Assembly: GCA_947503835.1 (NCBI GenBank)
Contig: CANNFM010000022.1
Location: forward strand, 1 to 64,000
Source: an uncultured Aquimarina sp.
Lineage (GTDB): Bacteria; Bacteroidota; Bacteroidia; Flavobacteriales; Flavobacteriaceae
Direction of reading: 5' to 3'
Length of the DNA: 64,000 nt
A program made the translations under genes and the position numbers. The notes beneath the pieces were generated by a model that had not been told where the DNA came from, did no database searches, and saw nothing but the letters and a program-made list of their open reading frames with translations. Below are positions 1 through 9,331 of this stretch, in pieces. Every line of letters begins with the position of its first letter. Within the stretch, counting starts at the first letter, position 1.

Positions 1-72
1 GGCCCGTTCGTCTATCGGCTAGGACGCCAGGTTTTCATCCTGGTAAGAGGGGTTCGATTCCCCTACGGGCTA
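1..72 (+). tRNA. tRNA-Glu (anticodon TTC)
   Basis: The sequence folds into a cloverleaf. The acceptor stem is bases 1-7 with 65-71 (one G-T pair at the end). The anticodon stem CCAGG/CCTGG encloses the loop TTTTCAT, with anticodon TTC at 34-36. The T arm contains GGTTCGATTCC. CCA is not encoded. The start may lie at the window edge, but the 5' end looks complete because the acceptor stem closes. The rpsT gene follows 33 bases later on the same strand. Confidence 0.96.
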
Positions 73-105
73 CAAATTTATAGTAAGAAATTTAACAGAA
101 GAGAG

Positions 106-354
106 ATGGCAAATCATAAGTCAGCATTAAAGAGAATTAGAAACAGTGAGACTAAGCGTCTTAGAAACAGGTATCAGCATAAAACTACACGTAATGCTAT
201 TAAGAAATTACGTGAAGCTGATAAAAAAGAAGCAGAAACTTTGTTTCCTACTGTAGTTTCTATGCTTGATAAGTTAGCTAAGAATAACGTTATTCATAAG
301 AATAAAGCAGCTAACCTTAAGTCTCAATTAGCTAAGCACGTAGCTGCGTTATAG
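106..354 (+). CDS. rpsT: 30S ribosomal protein S20
   Basis: Small-subunit ribosomal protein that binds 16S rRNA early in assembly. The 82-residue product begins MANHKSALKRIRNSE, which is the typical S20 start. It is very rich in Lys/Arg and has the usual length of about 80-88 residues. A purine-rich stretch (AGAAGAGAG) lies directly before the ATG. The gene follows tRNA-Glu and is closed by a hairpin terminator at about 378-410, so it probably forms a short unit with or right after the tRNA. Confidence 0.97.
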   Translation: MANHKSALKRIRNSETKRLRNRYQHKTTRNAIKKLREADKKEAETLFPTVVSMLDKLAKNNVIHKNKAANLKSQLAKHVAAL

Positions 355-377
355 TAGTATACGTTTTACGATAATAT

Positions 378-410
378 AAGCTTTTCCATTATTATGGAAG
401 GGCTTTTTTT
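378..410 (+). terminator. Rho-independent terminator of rpsT
   Basis: A 12-bp stem (378-389 with 394-405, including G-T pairs) with a four-base loop runs into a stretch of T. It lies 24 bases after the rpsT stop. Confidence 0.85.
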
Positions 411-456
411 GTTATTATATTTTTTACGCTATAGACGCAGATCTTAAGTGTTGTAA

Positions 457-1692
457 TTATCTATTTTTCTCTTCTATCCAGCGAGACATGAATTCTGTAC
501 TTCTCATAGTGTGATATTGCAACATAGTGCCGATAAAATTGTTAGTACGATGCTCTTCTATGTTGTTTTGTACTGTTTCAATTTGGCGTATTAAACGGTT
601 CGAAAATTTTTCTTTTTGAAAGCGGGTATTTATAATTTCGATTCCGTTTTGCTGTGATTGCTGCCAGATGTTTTTGTTAGAGTAAAGTCGCACGGCCGCT
701 TTAGCAAAGTGTAGAGGATCATCTGCAACAAAACCACTCCAATCCGATTCCTCGTCGAGCATTCCTTCGGTGCCGATTGTGGTTGTGACACTTGGTGTGC
801 CACAAAGCATTGCTTCTGCAAGTTTTCCTTTGATTCCTGCACCAAATCTTAAAGGAGCTAAGCATACTCGAGCTTGTTTAACTACTTCTTGTGCGTTAGT
901 TGCTCGACCTTTAATATAAAAACCTTCTTTTGGGTTGTTAAGTTGGGTGACTTTTGCAGAAGGGTAGGATCCATAAATATGTAATTCTGACTCTGGAAGC
1001 TCTTTTTTAATTAATGGCCAGATAGTTTCTTTGAGGTATATTACGCTATTCCAATTGGGTTCATGACGAAAGTTCCCGATAGTGATAAAATGCTTTCTGT
1101 CCTCGTAATTTGGCCAATCTTTTTTTGTTTCAGAGGTAATTGGATGTAATAGAAAAGGCAGATAGAATAATAAGCTTTCCTTTATTTTAAACGTTTCTGT
1201 CAATAATTTCATTTCATAATCCGAAATAATTAAAGAAATATCACTTCTGTAGATGCTGGCGATTTCGCGTTTGGTAATATCTTGTGCGAATACATCGTTG
1301 ATTTCAAATGTTTTTTTATTCTTGAATACTTCTTGTCTTGTTTTTCGTAAACTATGTAAATCTTCGGTGTTTAGTATTCTTAGCGCATCTGGGCAATGTT
1401 TTGCTACTCTCCAACCAAACTGTTCTTCTATCATAAACCTGTCGTATATTACGATATTTGGTTGTAATTGTTTTAGAAAATCATCAAAGCTGGGATGGTT
1501 AATTTCTATAGTGGCTGTTGTGATGTTGTGATCTTTGAGATTGGCCATGTGCTCTGTCTCTGCGGCCGGACTGGCAAATGTAATCTTCCAGTTTTGCGAT
1601 AAAAAAAGCTGGATAAGTTGCATCATTCTACTTCCAGCAGCTGATGAGTTAGGTTCTGGCCAAACGAAACCTATGATGAGAAGTTGGTTCAT
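457..1692 (-). CDS. Glycosyltransferase, group 1 / GT4-like
   Basis: The 411-residue protein starts MNQLLIIGFVWPEPNSSAAG, a glycine-rich GT-B N-terminal loop. In its C-terminal half it has the GT4-like stretch FGAGIKGKLAEAMLCGTPSV followed by GTEGM, which forms the nucleotide-sugar pocket in this family. No signal peptide is visible, so it is probably cytoplasmic or membrane-associated. The acceptor and sugar cannot be told from the sequence. It stands alone: the upstream gene on the same strand ends in its own terminator at 1714-1741, and rpsT faces it from the other side. A role in surface polysaccharide or protein glycosylation is inference. Confidence 0.85.
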   Translation of the reverse strand: MNQLLIIGFVWPEPNSSAAGSRMMQLIQLFLSQNWKITFASPAAETEHMANLKDHNITTATIEINHPSFDDFLKQLQPNIVIYDRFMIEEQFGWRVAKHCPDALRILNTEDLHSLRKTRQEVFKNKKTFEINDVFAQDITKREIASIYRSDISLIISDYEMKLLTETFKIKESLLFYLPFLLHPITSETKKDWPNYEDRKHFITIGNFRHEPNWNSVIYLKETIWPLIKKELPESELHIYGSYPSAKVTQLNNPKEGFYIKGRATNAQEVVKQARVCLAPLRFGAGIKGKLAEAMLCGTPSVTTTIGTEGMLDEESDWSGFVADDPLHFAKAAVRLYSNKNIWQQSQQNGIEIINTRFQKEKFSNRLIRQIETVQNNIEEHRTNNFIGTMLQYHTMRSTEFMSRWIEEKNR

Positions 1693-1713
1693 TTGTTATT
1701 GGTTTTTACAATC

Positions 1714-1741
1714 AAAAAAGCCTCAGTATAAAACTGAGGCT
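1714..1741 (-). terminator. Terminator after the coiled-coil zinc-ribbon-like gene
   Basis: Perfect 9-bp inverted repeat (1719-1727 with 1733-1741) with a five-base loop. Read on the minus strand it is followed by a run of T (1714-1718). It separates the 1772-3646 operon from the glycosyltransferase. Confidence 0.88.
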
Positions 1742-1771
1742 ATAGTATATATTTTAACAGCTATGTTTTTA

Positions 1772-2548
1772 TTATAGTTTAGAAAAAAGAGTGTTCATTT
1801 TCTCTTTTTGTTCTTTAGCAAGTTCTTGATCTACCAAGATTCTACCACTATGCTCATCGGTAATTATTTTTTTACGAGAAGCAATTTCCATTTGTACTTG
1901 TGGCGGAATAGTAAAGAAAGATCCGCCTGAAGCTCCACGTTCGATAGGTACAACAGCTAATCCATTTTTTACATTATTTCTGATTCTTTTATACGCCGCA
2001 ACCAGTCTTTCTTCAATTTGTTTTTTATAATCGTCGGACTTAGCTATTAGAGCTTGCTCTTCTTTTTCGGTTTCTGCTAAGATAGCATCAAGCTCTCCTT
2101 TTTTATGAGAAAGATGTTCATTGCGCTCGCCTAACTTTTCTTTAGTCTGGCCAATGATTTCATTTTTCTGGATAATTTGAACTTTATGTTCTTTAATGTG
2201 CTTTTCTGCCAATTGAATTTCTAATTCCTGAAATTCAATTTCCTTGCTTAAAGAATTGTACTCACGATTGTTACGTACATTTTTTTGTTGCTCTCCGTAC
2301 TTTTTGATGAGTACCTTAGCCTCTTCTATTAGGTTTTTCTTGCTCTTAATGCCGTCATCAATACTTTCTAGATCAGCATTTAGCTTTTCTAATCTTTTGT
2401 TTAATCCGGTTACCTCATCTTCAAGATCTTCAACTTCTAAAGGTAGTTCTCCACGTACGTTTCTGATCTCATCAACTCTAGAGTCAATTAATTGCAGGTC
2501 ATATAATGCTCTTAATTTTTGCTCAACAGTAACTTCTTTCTTTGCCAT
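1772..2548 (-). CDS. Zinc-ribbon-family coiled-coil protein lacking its zinc cysteines
   Basis: The 258-residue protein has a long antiparallel coiled coil (about residues 20-185, rich in Glu, Lys and Leu). This is followed by the short C-terminal domain of the bacterial C4-type zinc-ribbon family (CT398-like). Family members normally carry two CxxC-type knuckles around RGA-GG and near GRIL. Here the matching positions read RGASGGSFF and TDEHSGRIL, so all four zinc ligands are gone, while the surrounding pattern (IPPQ, GRILV) is kept. The gene starts 3 bases after the NIF3 stop, an arrangement often seen for this pair, so the two are cotranscribed. The molecular function of the family is not settled; nucleic-acid or translation-related roles have been suggested. 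Confidence 0.85.
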   Translation of the reverse strand: MAKKEVTVEQKLRALYDLQLIDSRVDEIRNVRGELPLEVEDLEDEVTGLNKRLEKLNADLESIDDGIKSKKNLIEEAKVLIKKYGEQQKNVRNNREYNSLSKEIEFQELEIQLAEKHIKEHKVQIIQKNEIIGQTKEKLGERNEHLSHKKGELDAILAETEKEEQALIAKSDDYKKQIEERLVAAYKRIRNNVKNGLAVVPIERGASGGSFFTIPPQVQMEIASRKKIITDEHSGRILVDQELAKEQKEKMNTLFSKL

Positions 2549-2551
2549 ATT

Positions 2552-3646
2552 TTAAATATATTGTATAGGATTGGTGTTTTTATCCGATAAAATGATTGCA
2601 AAATTACTGATTTTTTTTCTAAGATAACTAACAATTAGGTTTTTTGTGTACTGTTCACTTTCATAATGACCAATATCGGCTAATATTAACTTTCCTTCGG
2701 CCTCATAAAACTGGTGATATTTTAAATCTGCAGTGATAAAAATATCTGCCCCGGCTTGTTGTGCGTTTTTGATTGCAAAACTACCACTACCACCTAAGAC
2801 CGCTACTTTTTTAATAGGTTTGCCCAATAGGGAAGAATGTCTTACACAACCCGTTTTAAACACTTCTTTAATGTGCGTCAGGAATTTTAATTCTTCTACC
2901 GCTTGGGGTAATTCGCCTACCATTCCCATGCCTATATGTTGATTTTTATTTTCGAGAGTAGTGATTTCGTAAGCTATTTCTTCATAGGAATGATTTTCAA
3001 AAAGAGCTTTTAGTATTTTACCTTCATTGTGTTTTGGATAGGTGACCTGGATTTGGATCTCTTTTTCATGATGTATTTTTCCGATCTCTCCAATTGATGG
3101 ATTCGTGTTTTCTGAAGCTTTAAAAGTCCCTGTTCCTTCTACAGAGAAGCTGCAGTTATCGTAATTCCCAATGATACCTGCTCCGGCTTCAAAAAGCTTA
3201 GCTCGTAAATTTTCGGCCTCTGTCTTGGGGACAAAGGTGACTAGTTTTTTTATGTTTCCGCTTTGCGGAATAAGAATTTTACGGTTAACTAATCCGAGTT
3301 GCTCACATATCATGTCGTTAACGCCATTGAATGCATTGTCTAACGCGGTATGAATAGCAAAAATGGCAATATCATGTTTGATAGCTTTCATAACAACGCG
3401 TTCTACATATGTATTACCGTTGAACTTTTTGATTCCTTTAAATACTATAGGATGAAAACTAACAATTAGGTTGCAATCATTTTTTATGGCTTCGTCTACT
3501 ACGCCTTCTAAGGTGTCTAAAGTGACTAGAATTCCGGTTACTTTAGTGTTCTGATTTCCTACTAAAAGCCCAACATTGTCAAAATCTTCTGCATATGTAA
3601 TTGGAGCCAAAGTTTCAAGGTGTTGTATTACCTCTTTAATTTGCAT
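2552..3646 (-). CDS. NIF3-like dinuclear metal centre protein
   Basis: The 364-residue length matches the long bacterial NIF3/YqfO form, in which a CutA-like domain is inserted in the middle. The sequence shows the family landmarks: DNVGLLVG near the N-terminus, SFHPIVFKG and IFAIHTALD with metal-binding His, and near the C-terminus ADIFITADLKYH and DIGHYESE, which supply the other metal ligands. Some family members are described as GTP cyclohydrolase I type 2, but the substrate in this clade is not established. It is first in a two-gene operon with the coiled-coil protein and is divergent from lpxK. Confidence 0.93.
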   Translation of the reverse strand: MQIKEVIQHLETLAPITYAEDFDNVGLLVGNQNTKVTGILVTLDTLEGVVDEAIKNDCNLIVSFHPIVFKGIKKFNGNTYVERVVMKAIKHDIAIFAIHTALDNAFNGVNDMICEQLGLVNRKILIPQSGNIKKLVTFVPKTEAENLRAKLFEAGAGIIGNYDNCSFSVEGTGTFKASENTNPSIGEIGKIHHEKEIQIQVTYPKHNEGKILKALFENHSYEEIAYEITTLENKNQHIGMGMVGELPQAVEELKFLTHIKEVFKTGCVRHSSLLGKPIKKVAVLGGSGSFAIKNAQQAGADIFITADLKYHQFYEAEGKLILADIGHYESEQYTKNLIVSYLRKKISNFAIILSDKNTNPIQYI

Positions 3647-3687
3647 TTTGATGTGTTTTTTGAATATAGATTGAATGTAAAAAAACT

Positions 3688-3722
3688 TTTGTCAATAATC
3701 AAAATTTCGTTTTATACTTTTG
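3688..3722 (+). promoter_or_regulatory. Probable lpxK promoter (Bacteroidota type)
   Basis: TTTG at 3688-3691 and TACTTTTG at 3715-3722 match the Bacteroidota -33/-7 elements (TTTG / TAnnTTTG). The spacer is 23 bases, at the long end. It lies in the gap between the divergent NIF3 and lpxK genes and 24 bases before the lpxK start. Confidence 0.5.
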
Positions 3723-3746
3723 TTAGCGAAAAATACTCATTAAAAT

Positions 3747-4766
3747 TTGAAGTACATGATCAATGTGTTACGAAAGATACTTTTTCCTATAGTTCCTATC
3801 TATTATATCGTGACATGGTTGCGAAATAAAATGTATGACTTGGGAATTAAAAAATCGAAGTCGTATGATTTTCCTGTTATCGCTGTTGGTAATCTTAGTG
3901 TAGGCGGAACCGGCAAGTCCCCAATGGTTGAGTATTTGATAAAGTTGTTAAAAGATAAAGTTCGATTGGCAACACTTAGTAGAGGGTATAAAAGAGAAAC
4001 CGAAGGATTTCAATTAGTATCATTATCATCGACGGTTAAAGAAGTAGGAGACGAGCCTTTGCAGTTTAAAACCAAATTTAATGATGTTATTGTTGGAGTT
4101 GATGGAGATAGAAGAAATGGTATTGCTAATTTAAGATCAATACCGTCAAAGCCAGAAGTAATTGTTTTGGATGATGCGTATCAACATCGAAAGGTAAAGG
4201 CAGGTTTTTATATTTTACTTACCGCTTATTATGATCTTTATAGTAACGATATTGTATTACCGACAGGAAACCTAAGAGAGCCAAGAAAAGGTGCAGATCG
4301 TGCTGATGTTATTGTGGTGACTAAATGTCCTAAGGATATATCTTCTGTTAAAATGGAAGAGATTGCAGAAAAGCTTGATATCAAATCAGAACAATCTTTG
4401 TTTTTTGCTACTATTGATTATGGAGATCAGATTATAGGGGTTTCTGAAACAAAATCAATTGATTGGTTGCGAGATACACCTTTTACATTGGTTACCGGGA
4501 TTGCTAACCCAACTCCATTGTTAGAATATTATACATCGTTGGGTTTAACATATAATCATATTGGTTTTCCGGATCATCATAATTTTACAAATAAAGAGTT
4601 AAAAGAGTTAGGAGGCCATGAGATTATCGTGACCACAGAAAAAGATTATGTAAGATTAGCAGCTGATCTTTCTGGGAAAAATTTATGGTATCAACCCATA
4701 GAAATGAAGTTTTTAGGAGATGTTGATTCCTTTGATAATATGGTGTGTAGGTTTATTAAAAAATGA
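3747..4766 (+). CDS. lpxK: Tetraacyldisaccharide 4'-kinase
   Basis: Phosphorylates the 4' position of the lipid A disaccharide precursor at the inner membrane, using ATP. The 339-residue length is usual. The P-loop VGNLSVGGTGKSP lies at about residues 47-59, after an N-terminal membrane-associated segment. LSRGYKR, GDEP and VLDDAYQHR, which are characteristic of LpxK, follow. The ATG at 3747 fits the typical N-terminus and the promoter upstream. It shows that the cell makes lipid A. Confidence 0.95.
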   Translation: MKYMINVLRKILFPIVPIYYIVTWLRNKMYDLGIKKSKSYDFPVIAVGNLSVGGTGKSPMVEYLIKLLKDKVRLATLSRGYKRETEGFQLVSLSSTVKEVGDEPLQFKTKFNDVIVGVDGDRRNGIANLRSIPSKPEVIVLDDAYQHRKVKAGFYILLTAYYDLYSNDIVLPTGNLREPRKGADRADVIVVTKCPKDISSVKMEEIAEKLDIKSEQSLFFATIDYGDQIIGVSETKSIDWLRDTPFTLVTGIANPTPLLEYYTSLGLTYNHIGFPDHHNFTNKELKELGGHEIIVTTEKDYVRLAADLSGKNLWYQPIEMKFLGDVDSFDNMVCRFIKK

Positions 4767-4861
4767 AACTTCAACTAAGCTTCATTTTGTAGGTAGGGTA
4801 TACTTAATTAAAAACACTATAGCTGGTAGCTCATGTTGATGTAATATCAGGTATTTTAGGA

Positions 4862-7087
4862 TTAAGTAGTGGTTTGTTTTTTAGTAAGTGCCTTATGAAG
4901 TTTGGTAAAAAACTCTTCGGTCTTATAAGGTTTAGGAATAATATCATTAAATCCACTATCATAAAACTCATCTAAATTGTCGTCAAGAGTAACTGCAGTA
5001 AGTGCAATGATAGGTATTTCTTTATCGAATTCTCTTATTTGTTTTGTGGCTTCGATTCCACTTATACCGGGCATATGGATATCCATTAGAATCAAATCAA
5101 AAGAGCTTTCCTTAGCTTTATTTACGGCGATATCTCCATTATCGGCCACGTCGCATATTATTTTATTTTTTTCAAGTATTTTTCTGGTGATTAATTGATT
5201 GATTTTATTGTCCTCGACGATCAGTATATGCTTTTCGATCATTGCACTATAATCAATCTTCTTAGCTTCTTCGATATAGTCTTTGCTTTTGTCTTCGAAG
5301 ATTTCAAATTTTAAGTCAAACACAAACATGGATCCTTTACCCAATTCACTTTTTAACTTAATTTCACTATCCATTAATGATAAAAGGTTTTTTACAATGG
5401 ATAACCCTAAACCAGTGCCTCCGAATTTTCTATTTATTTGAACAGACCCTTGGGTAAAGTTTTCGAATATACTAAGCTGTTTCTTTTCAGAAATTCCTAC
5501 TCCATTATCCTCTATTTCAAAATTAAGGAACACTATATTGTCAGTTTGTCGTATGTGTTTTACTCGTATCCAGATATCTCCGTTCTGAGTGAATTTTATA
5601 GAATTACCAATTAGATTAATTAGAATTTGTGATACTTTTAATGGGTCTCCTTTTAGTTTCAAAGGGATTGAATCATCAAATTCATAATGAAGCTTATTTT
5701 TTCTGTCTTTTGCAGATTTGCCTAGTGCGATTAATACATCATTAATTCTTTTCTTAAGATTGAATGATGTGTTTTCTATTTCTACTTTATTGGCTTCAAG
5801 TTTATTGAGGTCTAAGATATTGTTGATCAGCGATAGAAGATATTCTCCAGAAAATTTAAGAGAATTGAGGTGTTCTTTTTGGTTTGGTGTTGGGCTTTCT
5901 TCCAGTAATAAGTGAGTTAAACCAGTTACAGCATATAAAGGTGTTCTTAGTTCATGAGTTATTGTAGAAAGAAATTGCACTTTGGCAGCACTCGCTCTTT
6001 CTGCATTTTCTTTGGCAAGAATTAATTCTGTATTCTTATTTTGTAATAATTCGTTTGCTCGGGCCCTAAGGTTATTATTTTTATATAACGAAAGCGTTAA
6101 TAACGATAATATTGTGATTAAGGCGATGCTCAATATAGTGGTTAGACGTCCTAGTTTTAGTGATTTTTGCTGCTGAATGTTTTCTTCAGTTAGTTCTTCT
6201 ATTAAAACGTTATTTTCATTAAGATTTAGTTTAGCACCGGCTTCTTGTGCAATAATTTCTTTATTGGTGTTAAATAAAGAATCTTTTATTCTCTGATGGG
6301 TTTTTAGATTCTCTAAAGAAGTTAGGTAGTCTTTTTTCTTTTCATATATCTGGCTGTACAGCTCAAAGCAAGTTGATCTAATTTCAGAATACCCTTTGTT
6401 CTTGCTAATCTGCATCGCTAAGTTGGTAGTTTTTAGGGCTTCTTCTTTTTCGTTTAATGCTAATTGGGCTTTTGCTTTATTAACGTACAACTTAGCTTTA
6501 AAGTAGTGTTGGTTATGGTCATTGATATAAGGCAGGCCACTATCAAAATGATTAATGGCTTTTTCGGCTTGGTTATTCTCAAGGGCTAAAAGTCCTAGGT
6601 TTAACTTTACAGGTCCTATTTGATTTTTTATATCATTTTTTTTAGATAAAACAAGTGCTTTTTCAAGAACAAGGTTTGCAGTTTTGTAATCTTGTAGTTT
6701 TGTTGCAATTGATCCGTATATAGTATATGAACAGGCTAAGCCACTTTCATTATTGTCTTTAGATTGGATATCAATGGCACTAAGGATTTGTTCTTCGGCC
6801 TTTTTTAGGTCTCCTAATTCTCGGTAGAGTTTAGCAAGCACCATATTCGTACTTGCACGATATTTCATATTCTGATTTTGCAACGCTAATTCTTTAGCTG
6901 AAACTGCATTGGATAACGCTTGCCCTAATTGAGCTTGTTCTATAGATCTAGAAGCTTTTGTTAAATAATTTGCAATAGAGTCCTTGACTTGACTGTTTTT
7001 TATAGTATCATCTCCCTTTTGGGAATACGTAAAAAAACAACAAATAAGTAAAGTTACAACTATAGAATATCTAATTGGGGTTGGCAT
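4862..7087 (-). CDS. Hybrid sensor histidine kinase with TPR sensor region
   Basis: The 741-residue protein has, in order: a signal peptide (about residues 1-22), a periplasmic TPR region (about 40-290), one transmembrane helix (313-336), a short coiled coil, HisKA with the phosphorylated His at residue 378 (ITHELRTPL), an HATPase domain (N box LIGNSIKFT, G1 DNGVG, G2 GGTGLGLSI), and a C-terminal receiver domain (ILIVEDNKINQ and LILMDIHMPG, whose Asp is the acceptor). No DNA-binding domain follows, so output must pass to another protein. The gene is monocistronic or first before gap (29 bases). The stimulus is unknown. TPR-type periplasmic sensors of this kind are common in Bacteroidota. Confidence 0.93.
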   Translation of the reverse strand: MPTPIRYSIVVTLLICCFFTYSQKGDDTIKNSQVKDSIANYLTKASRSIEQAQLGQALSNAVSAKELALQNQNMKYRASTNMVLAKLYRELGDLKKAEEQILSAIDIQSKDNNESGLACSYTIYGSIATKLQDYKTANLVLEKALVLSKKNDIKNQIGPVKLNLGLLALENNQAEKAINHFDSGLPYINDHNQHYFKAKLYVNKAKAQLALNEKEEALKTTNLAMQISKNKGYSEIRSTCFELYSQIYEKKKDYLTSLENLKTHQRIKDSLFNTNKEIIAQEAGAKLNLNENNVLIEELTEENIQQQKSLKLGRLTTILSIALITILSLLTLSLYKNNNLRARANELLQNKNTELILAKENAERASAAKVQFLSTITHELRTPLYAVTGLTHLLLEESPTPNQKEHLNSLKFSGEYLLSLINNILDLNKLEANKVEIENTSFNLKKRINDVLIALGKSAKDRKNKLHYEFDDSIPLKLKGDPLKVSQILINLIGNSIKFTQNGDIWIRVKHIRQTDNIVFLNFEIEDNGVGISEKKQLSIFENFTQGSVQINRKFGGTGLGLSIVKNLLSLMDSEIKLKSELGKGSMFVFDLKFEIFEDKSKDYIEEAKKIDYSAMIEKHILIVEDNKINQLITRKILEKNKIICDVADNGDIAVNKAKESSFDLILMDIHMPGISGIEATKQIREFDKEIPIIALTAVTLDDNLDEFYDSGFNDIIPKPYKTEEFFTKLHKALTKKQTTT

Positions 7088-7116
7088 TTTTCCTCTAAAA
7101 ATCTCAACTAATATAG

Positions 7117-8121
7117 TTATTTCTTACAAATGTTAATAATTAAATCAATTATTCTGTGACTATAACCAATTTCATTATCATACCAACCGATGATTTTTAC
7201 CATTTTTCCGATGACCGATGTCATTAAAGAATCAAACACACAAGAGTGGGGGTTGCCTATGATATCTACTGATACAATAGGGTCTTCGGTATATGCTAAA
7301 ATACCTTTTAGATGTGAATCTGAAGCATTTTGAAAGGCTTGATTAATTTCTTGAATTGAAATTTCTTTTTTAACATTAAATGTAATATCAGTTAATGATC
7401 CATCTGGAACCGGAACTCTAATACCACACCCACCAATTACATTACTTAGTTCAGGAAAAATTTTTGTAAGCGCTTTTGCTGCTCCTGTTGTAGTCGGCAC
7501 TATAGATTGACTTGCAGCTCTAGCTCGTCTTAAATCTCTGTGTGGCTGATCATGCAGGCTTTGATCTGTAGTGTAACTATGTATCGTAGTGATGTACGCT
7601 TGTTCAATTCCACATAAATCATTAATCACCTTAATCATGGGTCCTGCATTATTGGTAGTACAAGAAGCATTAGAAATTACTGTTTCTGTTCCATCAAGGA
7701 TGTGATCATTTACTCCTAAAACAACAGTTTTTATGCTATCTTCTAACGGAGGGGCAGAAAGAATAACTTTTTTTGCACCTGCTTTTAAATGCTTTTCGGC
7801 AAGTTCTCTGGTTTTAAATTTACCAGTGGATTCTATAACAATATCAACATCATATGTAGACCAATTACAATTTTCGGGATCTTTTTTGTTGAGTAAAGGG
7901 AAGGATTGATTATTTACTATAATATGAGTAGGTGTATGTGATACCTCAAATGGTAAAACACCATGAATACTATCATATTTTAAAAGATGACTTAGTGTTT
8001 TAGTGTCGGCAAGATCATTGATTGCTACTACTTGTATGCTTTTATGATTTATTAATAACCTAAAAAGGTTACGGCCTATTCTTCCAAATCCATTAATGGC
8101 TACTTTTATAGGTGTATTCAT
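7117..8121 (-). CDS. gap: Glyceraldehyde-3-phosphate dehydrogenase, type I
   Basis: Glycolytic enzyme that oxidises glyceraldehyde 3-phosphate to 1,3-bisphosphoglycerate with NAD. The 334-residue length is typical. The N-terminal GFGRIGRNLFR binds NAD. The active-site Cys is in SNASCTTN, and the catalytic His lies in the HSYTTDQ segment. The family block DLRRARAAS is present. SCTTNNAG and SYTTDQSLHDQPH differ slightly from the commonest GapA wording, so a second, specialised GAPDH paralogue is possible, but nothing points clearly to erythrose-4-phosphate dehydrogenase. lipA lies just upstream on the same strand (27 bases apart). Confidence 0.9.
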   Translation of the reverse strand: MNTPIKVAINGFGRIGRNLFRLLINHKSIQVVAINDLADTKTLSHLLKYDSIHGVLPFEVSHTPTHIIVNNQSFPLLNKKDPENCNWSTYDVDIVIESTGKFKTRELAEKHLKAGAKKVILSAPPLEDSIKTVVLGVNDHILDGTETVISNASCTTNNAGPMIKVINDLCGIEQAYITTIHSYTTDQSLHDQPHRDLRRARAASQSIVPTTTGAAKALTKIFPELSNVIGGCGIRVPVPDGSLTDITFNVKKEISIQEINQAFQNASDSHLKGILAYTEDPIVSVDIIGNPHSCVFDSLMTSVIGKMVKIIGWYDNEIGYSHRIIDLIINICKK

Positions 8122-8148
8122 TAAATCTTTAATTACTGATTTTTTGAA

Positions 8149-9021
8149 TTATGTTAGGTGTTTTTGAGCTTTATACGATGATCTTACTAATGCACCACTT
8201 TCTACATGTCTAAAGCCCATTTCTAGCCCTATGGTTTCGTACTTTTTAAATTGATCAGGTGTTATAAACTCTTTTACAGGAAGGTGTTTTTTACTGGGTT
8301 GCAGGTATTGACCAATTGTAACAATATCCAAATTCACTTTTCTAAGATCTTCCAAGGTTTGTATTACTTCTTCTTCCTTTTCACCTAGACCTAACATGAT
8401 TCCACTTTTGGTGCGATTAATACCACTGTCTTTAAGGTATCTAAGTACTTCTAGGCTTTGTTCATACTTGGCTTGGATGCGTACCTCACGAGTCAACCTT
8501 TTAACGGTTTCCATGTTATGCGATACTACCTCTGGTTTTACAGAAATTATTCGATCTATGTTTTTAGTTTTTCCTTGAAAATCCGGAATTAAAGTCTCTA
8601 AGGTGGTTTCTGGGTTCATCCTTCTTATAGCTTGAATGGTTTCTGCCCAGATAATAGAACCTCCGTCTGCTAAGTCATCTCTATCTACAGAGGTCACTAC
8701 AGCATGCTTTATATTCATAATCTTTATAGATCGTGCTACTTTTTCGGGCTCCTCCCAATCTACGGTCTCAGGTCTTCCGGTTTTTACGCCACAAAAACCA
8801 CATGAACGGGTACAGATATTACCTAATATCATAAAAGTAGCTGTACCTTCACTCCAACATTCTCCCATATTAGGACAACTACCAGAGGTGCATATTGTAT
8901 GCAAATTGTATTTATCCACTAAGCCTCGAAGCTCGGTATATTTTTTTCCTGTGGGAAGTTTGACACGTAGCCACTTTGGTTTTCCCTTTGGGGGTGCTAC
9001 TGAAGCAACATCATTATTCAT
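8149..9021 (-). CDS. lipA: Lipoyl synthase
   Basis: Radical SAM enzyme that inserts two sulfurs into protein-bound octanoyl chains to make lipoate. The auxiliary cluster motif CTSGSCPNMGECW and the radical-SAM motif CTRSCGFCGV are both intact. The C-terminal part ends with the conserved VRSSYKA, whose Ser is a ligand of the auxiliary cluster. Length 290 residues is standard. No lipB is nearby. It is transcribed toward gap. Confidence 0.97.
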   Translation of the reverse strand: MNNDVASVAPPKGKPKWLRVKLPTGKKYTELRGLVDKYNLHTICTSGSCPNMGECWSEGTATFMILGNICTRSCGFCGVKTGRPETVDWEEPEKVARSIKIMNIKHAVVTSVDRDDLADGGSIIWAETIQAIRRMNPETTLETLIPDFQGKTKNIDRIISVKPEVVSHNMETVKRLTREVRIQAKYEQSLEVLRYLKDSGINRTKSGIMLGLGEKEEEVIQTLEDLRKVNLDIVTIGQYLQPSKKHLPVKEFITPDQFKKYETIGLEMGFRHVESGALVRSSYKAQKHLT

Positions 9022-9331
9022 ACAAGCAATATTTTCTGTAAAAATACAAAGAAAGGTTAGATTACTATAGTGTTAAAGAAAAAGTTGTGATTTCTATGTT
9101 TGATTTGTGTTATAGAAATTTGATTACTACCTAAATCAAGTACTTAATCATATAACAATAAAGAGGATGTTTTTTTAACAGTCCCTGTTTGTTTATGCTT
9201 TTAAAAAGCAAATTTCCTAACGTCGGGCTGTGATATTTAATGTTAAAGAGCTCTTTAACATCAGGTTAAAATTAAGTTAACATAAAATTTTTTTAGGATT
9301 TGAAAGTTATCTGTCTTAAAAAGAGGAAAAA
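9022..9331. other. 310-bp intergenic region with a perfect 22-bp palindrome
   Basis: The gap between the divergent lipA and the small gene at 9332 is AT-rich and holds no ORF. Its one clear element is ATGTTAAAGAG followed by its exact complement CTCTTTAACAT at 9240-9261, with no loop. It has no T-run after it, so it resembles an operator more than a terminator. Confidence 0.7.
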
